This document shows, one piece after another, positions 1 through 5,020 of a stretch of DNA of 5,020 nucleotides. A program made the translations under genes and the position numbers. Position 1 is the first letter of the stretch. Each line of letters starts with the position of its first letter. The notes under the pieces are model-generated. The model made no database searches. It worked only from the letters and a program-made list of their open reading frames with translations, and was not told the origin of the DNA. Origin of the DNA: Bacteroidia bacterium (GTDB lineage Bacteria > Bacteroidota > Bacteroidia > Cytophagales > Cyclobacteriaceae); NCBI GenBank assembly GCA_012031955.1, contig JAAURZ010000241.1, forward strand, positions 1 through 5,020, given 5' to 3'.

Positions 1-2618
1 CCGCCGGGGTGGGCGGTAAACGGCGCCCTCAGCGCCAAGCTTGCCGACTTCGCCACTGTGAACGGTGCATTCCGCCACACCACCTTCGGCTTCGGCAGCG
101 TCAGTTCCAAGATAGGCGAACGCACCCGCGCCGAAACCACTGCCTACGATGTATCGGCCAACGTAAACCTCGACAAGCTGCTTCCCGGAAACCATGGCAT
201 CAAGTTGCCGATGTTTGTCAGCTACCAAAACACCATCATCGACCCCAACTACGACCCGGCCAACCCGGACATGCGACTCGATGCGGCGCTAAAGTCATTT
301 AACACCGACGAAGAACGGCGAAACTACCTGAAGCTGATCCGCGACCAGGAGACGCGACGAAGTTTGAACTTCACCAACGTACGAAAGGCAAAAGTAAAAG
401 CGGATGCGCCGGTACACTTATGGGACATTGAAAACTTTTCTTTCAGCTACTCTTTCAGCGAGGCCCGGCACACCAACTTCAACATCAAGGAGGCGTTGCA
501 GCAAAACTACCGTGGCTCTATCAACTATAATTTCTCACCTAAAGAAACCGGCATCGAACCGTTTAAGAACAGCAAAGGCCTCAAGTCGCCGTACTTGCAG
601 TTGATAAAGGATTTCAACATCGGCCTGTTGCCCAGCAACCTTGCTGTGCGTCTCGACCTCGACCGCAGTTTTGGAAAGAATGTCTATCGCAACGAAAGCG
701 GCGCGCAGGCGCCTAACTACCTGAAGTATTTTCTTTTCAACCGTGCGTACAATTTGCGATGGCCGCTGTCAAAAGGGCTCACCCTGGAGTACACCGCCAC
801 CGCCAACGCTGTGATTGATGAGCCCGCGGGCGAAATAGACACCAAAGAAAACCGCGACAGTGTGTGGACCAACCTGAAGCATTTCGGCCGCATGAAGCTG
901 TACAACCAAACCACCACCATCAATTATAAACTGCCCATTGAAAAATTCCACTCACTGACTGGATAAATGATGTGAACTACCGGTACTCGGCGGGTTACAA
1001 CTGGAAAGCGGGGCCTGTAAATCAACAACCAGAGCTGGATTTTGGAAACATTATCCAGAACACGCGCGACCAAAACCTGAGCGGCACGGTAAACCTGGTG
1101 AAGCTGTACAACAAAGTGAAGTTCTTCAAAGACATAAACACGCCGCCACGGCCTCAGCCCACAAGACCCAATACCACCAATCGCCCGCAGCAGCAACAAC
1201 AACGTCCGCAACAACCCCAGGCGGCCGATACGGTGAAACAAACACCCGGTCTTATTAAAGGTCTTGCTCGCTTGCTAATGTCATTGCGTTCGGTAAACGG
1301 CACGTTCACCAAAACGGAGGGCACCATACTGCCGGGCTTTAATCGCTCGCCATACCTGGTGGGCATGGATGCCGACTTTGATGCGCCCGGCTGGGGATTT
1401 ATTTTCGGCGACCAGGATCCTGACATTCGATACAAAGCCGCAAGCAATGGATGGCTCGTGCAATCAAAGAGCCTGACCAACCCGTTTTCACAGATACAAA
1501 ACCGCACTGTTAACATTCGCGCGAACATCGAACCGGCAACCGACCTGAAAATACAAGTCGACTTTAAGAAGAATGTGAGCACGCAATACACCGAAATTTT
1601 CCGGTTCGACGATGTTGACAACTCGTTTGAGTCCTCAAGCCCAAGCCGTAGCGGCAGTTACGAGATATCAACCCTTTCCATCAACACGACCTTCAACAAG
1701 ACCAATGACCGCGTAGAGTCGGAAGTGTTCAAGACATTTGAAGAAAACCTCGAAATAATTCGCAATCGCTTTGCGCCCATCACCGGCGCCGAGTACGACT
1801 CCGCGACACAAGATGTATTGATACCGGCATTCATTGCTGCCTACACCGGAAAGGATGTGAACACCATCAGTTTGAGCCCCTTCCCGCGCACACCCATGCC
1901 CAACTGGAATGTGACTTACTCAGGACTGAACAAACTGGGAAGCCTCAAAGATGTGTTTCAGTCGGTCACCATTTCGCATGCCTATGTATCGTCGTACCGG
2001 GTACTTAACTACGTCAACTCGTTGAAGTACAACGACCCTGACCAAGTCGCCATTGACCGACCGATCGAGGATTACAATGAGCGTTACTTCGGCCAGGAGA
2101 TAGACGGCACACTGGTGCCGGTGTACCTGATCAGCCAGGTGTTGATCTCCGAAAAGTTTGCGCCGCTTATCGGCATCAGTGTGCGCACGAAAGGCCGCCT
2201 CACAGCATCGGTGCAGTACAAGACGGGCCGCGACCTGGCCCTCAACATCTCCAATGCGCAAATCACCGAACTCAACAACAAAGATATTTCCTTCGACCTT
2301 GGTTTTACGAAGAACAACATGAAGCTGCCGTTCAAGTCGCAGGGCCGCACCATCGTGCTCAAGAACGACGTCACGTTCAAACTCAACTTTACCATTACCG
2401 ACAGCAAGACCATTCAACGCAAAATCAACGAGCGAAATATCATCACCAATGGCAATGTCAACTTCCAGTTACGCCCCAACATCACCTACCAGGTAAACCA
2501 GAAGCTGAGCCTGCAAGGGTACTTTGAGCGCACCATCAACGAGCCGCTTGTGTCCAACTCCTATCGCAGGGCCACCACCCGGTTCGGCATACAAGTGCGG
2601 TTCAGCCTGGCGCAATAG
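1..2618 (+). CDS. sprA: SprA/Sov, T9SS outer-membrane translocon, C-terminal part, one frameshift
   Basis: This is the 3' third of the gene for SprA (Sov in Porphyromonas), the very large outer-membrane beta-barrel that forms the protein-conducting channel of the type IX secretion system and is needed for gliding motility. Frame 1 is open from base 1, so the 5' end lies outside the window; GTG 58 is only an internal valine codon. Frame 1 runs to a premature TAA at 964-966, and the family sequence then continues in frame 3 (VNYRYSAGYNW onward) to TAG 2616-2618. Restoring one base in the A run 941-945 gives one 872-residue protein; complete SprA is about 2,400 residues. Family-typical stretches include GFGSVSSKIGER, YDVSANVNLDKLLP, the FSFSYSF segment, IKDFNIGLLP and the C-terminal SVQYKTGRDLALNISN. 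Alternating polar/aromatic strands throughout fit a barrel. A Pro/Gln-rich linker interrupts it at about residues 382-409. gcvH follows after 72 bases. The family call is very secure; the frameshift is probably a sequence error. Confidence 0.95.
941..950 (+). other. Frameshift site in sprA (one base missing)
   Basis: Frame 1 reads LPIEKF and then falls out of family sequence, hitting TAA at 964. Frame 3 becomes SprA-like at PLTDWINDVNYRY from base 948. The only repair needed is one extra base. Adding an A to the five-A run at 941-945 gives EKIPLTDW; adding a C at 948-949 gives EKFPLTDW. Both fit the family, so the exact base is not decided, but the longer homopolymer is the likelier place. 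Confidence 0.85.
1140..1229 (+). other. Pro/Gln-rich low-complexity linker within SprA
   Basis: In frame 3 this stretch encodes a run rich in Pro, Gln, Arg, Asn and Thr. It includes five consecutive glutamines (mixed CAG and CAA codons, 1188-1202) followed by RPQQPQ. It has none of the alternating hydrophobic pattern of the flanking strands, so it is most likely a disordered loop between barrel strands. The mixed codons argue against very recent simple-repeat expansion. Which side of the membrane it faces cannot be told from sequence. Confidence 0.7.
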
Positions 2619-2632
2619 GCTGCACGAAACGG

Positions 2633-2664
2633 TCTGGACTTTCAGAAAAATCCGATTATTTTTG
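2633..2664 (+). promoter_or_regulatory. Putative Bacteroidota-type promoter for gcvH(-lipA)
   Basis: TATTTTTG at 2657-2664 matches the Bacteroidota -7 consensus TAnnTTTG exactly. Twenty bases upstream, TCTG at 2633-2636 is one mismatch from the TTTG -33 element, and the spacing lies in the accepted range. Transcription would start near 2670, leaving a leader of about 20 bases before ATG 2691. An AT-rich sequence can give this motif by chance, and the -33 element is imperfect, so this is a prediction. gcvH could also be read through from sprA. Confidence 0.5.
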
Positions 2665-2690
2665 GGCGACTTTATTAACCAAGCGTAACT

Positions 2691-3062
2691 ATGAACATCC
2701 CAGGCGATCTGCAGTACACCAAAGACCATGAATGGATCAAAATTAACGGCAACCAAGCCGTGGTAGGCATTACCGACTTTGCACAAGGCGAATTGGGCGA
2801 CATCGTTTACGTGGATATTTCTACGGTGGGCCAGACCGTGAACGCCGGAGACGTGTTCGGCACAGTGGAGGCCGTGAAGACTGTTTCGGACCTCTTTATG
2901 CCCATTACCGGAAAGGTGCTGGAAGTGAATGCCGCCCTCGATGCCAACCCCGAAAAAGTAAATGAAGACCCGTACGGCGAAGGCTGGATGATTAAATTAG
3001 AGATCACCGGTTCAGTGGATGGCCTGCTTTCGGCCGACGAGTACAAAGCCCAACTGGGCTAA
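2691..3062 (+). CDS. gcvH: Glycine cleavage system H protein (lipoyl carrier)
   Basis: GcvH is the small cytoplasmic shuttle of the glycine cleavage complex. Its lipoyl arm carries the aminomethyl group from the P protein (glycine decarboxylase) to the T protein and is then reoxidised by the L protein. It can also be an early acceptor for lipoate assembly. The 123-residue product has normal family length and is intact. It shows the N-terminal YTKDHEW motif, [17 protein letters not shown], and the lipoylation hairpin [12 protein letters not shown], in which Lys63 (codon 2877-2879) is the modified residue, followed by [16 protein letters not shown] 2691 is chosen because [15 protein letters not shown] aligns with the usual family start; no Shine-Dalgarno is visible, which is normal in this phylum. 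It lies between sprA (72 bases upstream) and lipA (65 bases downstream). None of gcvP, gcvT or lpd is in the window, so the complex is encoded elsewhere. Confidence 0.97.
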   Translation: MNIPGDLQYTKDHEWIKINGNQAVVGITDFAQGELGDIVYVDISTVGQTVNAGDVFGTVEAVKTVSDLFMPITGKVLEVNAALDANPEKVNEDPYGEGWMIKLEITGSVDGLLSADEYKAQLG

Positions 3063-3070
3063 ATCGGATT

Positions 3071-3096
3071 CCGGCGGACAAAACTAATCGCGCCGG
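3071..3096 (+). other. Small GC hairpin in the gcvH-lipA spacer
   Basis: CCGGCG at 3071-3076 is the exact reverse complement of CGCCGG at 3091-3096, with a 14-base loop rich in A. No T tract follows, so it does not look like an intrinsic terminator. It could tune processing or read-through between gcvH and lipA, or be chance in a GC-rich stretch. I see no convincing promoter in this gap. Confidence 0.3.
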
Positions 3097-3127
3097 CTGC
3101 TTGTTTGAAATGGGTAACCAGAATGTC

Positions 3128-4014
3128 ATGATCGATCTGCCTGTAATATCTCCGGACGAAAGACGCAAACGCAAACCTGACTGGCTTCGGGTGAAACTGC
3201 CGGTGGGCCCTGAGTACGCGAAAGTGCGCCGCCTGGTGGACAACCATAAACTCCACACCATCTGCGAAAGCGGCAACTGTCCCAACATGGGCGAGTGCTG
3301 GGGTGCGGGCACGGCCACCTTCATGATACTCGGCAATGTATGCACGCGCAGTTGCACCTTCTGCGCCGTGGCAACGGGCCGCCCCACAGAATATGACCAG
3401 GAGGAACCCAGGCGCGTAGCCGAGGCCATCAAACTGATGGGCGTAAAGCACGCTGTGATTACCTCCGTAAATCGCGACGAACTGAAAGACCGCGGCGCCG
3501 AAATCTGGTACCAGACGGTGGTGGAAACAAAAAGACAAGCCCCGACACAACTATTGAAACGCTCATCCCCGACACGAAGGGGAACTGGGACGCACTCTAC
3601 CGCATGATCGACGGCGGGCAGGAGGTCGTCTCGCACAACATGGAAACGGTGGGCCGGCTTTATCGCAACGTGCGGCCGCAGGCAAAATACGATCGCAGCC
3701 TTGAGCAGATCAAGCGCATACGCGAAGCCGGCAAGCGCACCAAATCGGGCATCATGCTCGGTTTGGGTGAAACGAAAGACGAAGTATTCAAATCCATGGA
3801 CGACCTGGTGGAAAATGGCTTACTCATACTCACCCTGGGTCAATATTTACAACCTACCAAGCTTCATCACGAAGTGATCGAGTTCATTCACCCCGATGCC
3901 TTCGCTATGTATAAAGAAGAAGGACTGAAGCGCGGCCTGCGCTACGTGGAGTCGGGACCACTGGTGCGCTCGTCGTATCACGCCGAAAGGCATGTGAACG
4001 TGCCGATTGATTGA
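3128..4014 (+). CDS. lipA: Lipoyl synthase LipA (radical SAM), one frameshift
   Basis: LipA is the radical-SAM enzyme that inserts sulfur at C6 and C8 of an octanoyl chain bound to GcvH or to E2 subunits of 2-oxoacid dehydrogenases, forming lipoate. Numbering from ATG 3128, the auxiliary 4Fe-4S cluster motif is C46-x4-C51-x5-C57 ([12 protein letters not shown]), the radical-SAM motif is C72TRSC76TFC79, and the C-terminal RSSYHAE motif, which supplies the serine ligand, sits near residue 282. ATG 3128 is preferred because MIDLPV resembles Bacteroidota LipA N-termini and precedes [16 protein letters not shown] 3110 or TTG 3101 would add 6 or 9 residues. The reading frame breaks at the A run 3529-3533: frame 2 loses homology after VVET, and frame 1 resumes with [13 protein letters not shown]. 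One added A gives a 295-residue protein of normal length with all cluster ligands. It follows gcvH, its substrate protein, and ends 12 bases before a terminator hairpin. The break is probably a sequence error. Confidence 0.95.
3529..3538 (+). other. Frameshift site in lipA (one base missing)
   Basis: Frame 2 carries the N-terminal half of LipA up to VVET and then drifts into non-homologous sequence with a stop near 3605. Frame 1 carries the family sequence from [14 protein letters not shown] onward. Adding one A to the five-A run at 3529-3533 yields [16 protein letters not shown] without loss of any residue, which is a family-typical junction. Confidence 0.88.
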
Positions 4015-4026
4015 GAATCACGCATA

Positions 4027-4058
4027 AAAAAAAGACCGGCGTCAACCGGTCTTTTTTT
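4027..4058. terminator. Bidirectional intrinsic terminator between lipA and the M28 peptidase
   Basis: A perfect inverted repeat has its left arm at 4027-4039 (seven A then GACCGG) and its right arm at 4046-4058 (CCGGTC then seven T), around a six-base loop CGTCAA. The GC core is GACCGG/CCGGTC. The T run on the + strand serves lipA, and the A run reads as a U tract for the - strand gene ending at 4080. It starts 12 bases after the lipA stop and about 21 bases after the peptidase stop, as expected for a shared terminator of convergent genes. Confidence 0.92.
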
Positions 4059-4079
4059 ATTCAGAATAATTTCATCACA

Positions 4080-5020
4080 TCACTTCACATCCGCTACCAA
4101 GCGCTCGTCGCGGTTGGCGATTTCCCAGGCGGTGTAGAAAACGCACTGTGCACGTTTGGCCATCAGGTCGAATTCTATCTTTTCTACTTCGTCGCTGGGG
4201 CGATGGTAGTCTTCGTGGATACCATCGAAGTAGAATATGATAGGCACGTTGTTTTTTGCAAAGTTCCAGTGGTCGGAGCGGTAGTACAGGCGATCGGGAT
4301 GCGACGGGTCGTTGTACGTGTAGTCGAATATGAGTTTGGTGTATGTATTGTTTACACGCTCACTCAACTTGTGCAGTTCGGTCGACAACTTATCGGAACC
4401 TATCACATACACGTACGGAGCGCTGTCTTTATGCTGCGGGTCGCGGCGTCCAATCATATCGATGTTAAGGTCGACTACCGTTTTGTCGAGGGGAAACACC
4501 GGGTGCTGGGTGTAGTAGTCAGAACCAAGAAGCCCCTTCTCTTCGCCGGTCACAGTCATAAAGAGCATGCTGCGCCGGGGGCCATGTCCGTCTTTCTTGG
4601 CCTTGGCAAAAATCTTGGCTAGTTCCATCACGGTGGTCGTGCCGGATCCGTCGTCGTCTGCACCGTTGTTGATCAGGTCGCCGGAGCCGGAAGCGCGCTT
4701 GCCTATGTGGTCGTAGTGTGCCGTCACCACGATGATTTCATCTTTCTTGTCGGTACCCCTCCAGGAAACCAAGTACATTTTCGGTCTCCACTGTTTTCAC
4801 CTCCATGGCCACCTTGTAAGTAACGGTTGTGGTCTTGATTTTCTTGAGTGCGTCTTTCTTCGCCTTTTCGCCAGTGGCCGCATTCAGTTTGTCCATGGTG
4901 GTGCCCGTTTATTTTTTCCACGGTGCCGGGCGACAGCATGAACACGCCGCCGCTCCTGCTCTCGCCTGGTTTCTCAAGGCTTAGCGAACCCGAGCCCGAA
5001 AGGTAGCCGCGTATGCTGCC
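4080..5020 (-). CDS. M28-family zinc aminopeptidase/metallopeptidase, 5' partial, two frameshifts
   Basis: This gene encodes a di-zinc exopeptidase of family M28, which removes N-terminal residues from peptides, usually outside the cytoplasm. The start is beyond the right edge. In the intact C-terminal 232 residues (4778 to 4080) the zinc and catalytic residues are all present: His in TAHYDHIG, Asp in NNGADDDGSGT, the Glu pair in TGEEKGLLGS, Asp in NIDMIGR and His in HEDYHRPSDE. Upstream, family sequence continues through two frame changes. One lies at the C run 4756-4759 (VETENVLGFLEG joins GTDKKDEIIVV) and one within 4904-4911 (SPGTVEKING joins TTMDKLNAATG). Removing one base at each gives 312 continuous residues from base 5020. 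The N-terminal 80-90 residues precede the catalytic fold and resemble the PA-like insert seen in many relatives; that is inference. The protein ends right after the peptidase fold (AWEIANRDERLVADVK) with no T9SS C-terminal sorting domain. The signal peptide, if any, is outside the window. Confidence 0.9.
4756..4759 (-). other. Frameshift site in the M28 gene (one extra base)
   Basis: On the - strand the run reads GAGGGGTACC. With three G instead of four, the frame reads NVLGFLEGTDKKDEIIVV, the standard M28 lead-in to the first zinc-binding histidine. With four G, the upstream frame leaves homology and the downstream frame appears to start at an artificial ATG at 4778 (MYLVSWRG). Confidence 0.88.
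4904..4911 (-). other. Frameshift site in the M28 gene (one extra base)
   Basis: From the right edge, one frame is open through GYLSGSGSLSLEKPGE and FMLSPGTVEKING; the next frame takes over at TTMDKLNAATGEKAKK. Dropping one base from the G run (C run 4904-4906 on the + strand) gives EKINGTTMDKL; dropping one A from the neighbouring run gives EKITGTTMDKL. This part of the family varies more, so the exact position is less certain than at the other three sites. Confidence 0.72.

Noticed and set aside
9..302. A 97-codon + strand reading frame overlapping the start of sprA
   Set aside because: It lies wholly inside the SprA reading frame, and its product is rich in Arg, His, Gln and Pro, as expected of an out-of-frame shadow.
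1154..1621. A 155-codon - strand reading frame with many cysteines opposite sprA
   Set aside because: The cysteine run is the antisense of the CAG/CAA glutamine codons of SprA; there is no independent support for it as a gene.
2646..2663. AAAAAT/ATTTTT inverted repeat as a terminator for sprA
   Set aside because: The stem is only six A-T pairs with no GC core, too weak for an intrinsic terminator, and it overlaps the promoter-like element.
941..3540. Programmed -1 ribosomal frameshifting at the A5 runs in sprA and lipA
   Set aside because: Both shifts are in the -1 direction at A runs, which invites the idea. However, neither site forms a good X-XXY-YYZ slippery heptamer in the zero frame, no strong downstream stem is evident, A5 is short for polymerase slippage, and homologues of both genes are read in one frame.
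4011..4622. A 203-codon + strand reading frame opposite the M28 gene
   Set aside because: It is antisense to clear M28 catalytic motifs and runs through the terminator hairpin; its product is a Val/Tyr-rich shadow without recognisable features.
1..5020. Mobile elements, CRISPR arrays, tRNA or toxin-antitoxin genes
   Set aside because: No direct repeats, transposase motifs, cloverleaf-like sequence or unexplained short genes were seen; the gaps are only 65-72 bases and are accounted for.

Overview
The window looks like ordinary chromosomal DNA of a Bacteroidota bacterium, probably of the Cytophagales/Chitinophagales type. The main evidence is the C-terminal third of SprA (Sov), the giant outer-membrane translocon of the type IX secretion system, a protein known only from this phylum. 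A perfect TAnnTTTG -7 promoter element before gcvH and the lack of clear Shine-Dalgarno sequences fit the same group. Base composition is balanced to slightly GC-rich and looks even across the window. I see no insertion sequence, tRNA, rRNA, CRISPR array, phage gene or other sign of recent transfer.

Layout: (1) 1-2618, + strand, the 3' part of sprA, open at the left edge. (2) A 72-base gap with a likely promoter. (3) 2691-3062, + strand, gcvH, the lipoyl carrier protein of the glycine cleavage system. (4) A 65-base gap with a small GC hairpin. (5) 3128-4014, + strand, lipA, lipoyl synthase. (6) 4027-4058, a strong symmetrical hairpin with A and T tracts, placed to terminate transcription from both sides. 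(7) 4080-5020, - strand, an M28-family zinc aminopeptidase that runs off the right edge. No stretch longer than 300 bases lacks a gene.

Functionally, gcvH and lipA belong together. LipA inserts the two sulfur atoms that turn octanoyl-GcvH into lipoyl-GcvH, and the two genes are close and codirectional. sprA upstream serves protein secretion and gliding and has no obvious biochemical link to them, although sprA-gcvH adjacency is, as I recall, common in Bacteroidota. The peptidase is convergent and separate.

The most striking property is technical. Three of the four genes are broken by single-base indels in or beside short homopolymers, four breaks in 5 kb: one in sprA (A run 941-945), one in lipA (A run 3529-3533) and two in the peptidase (C run 4756-4759 and the stretch 4904-4911). 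In each case adding or removing one base restores a continuous, family-typical protein. I therefore read these genes as intact in the organism, with the breaks most likely due to long-read or low-coverage sequence errors rather than pseudogene formation. I found no convincing undescribed system here.
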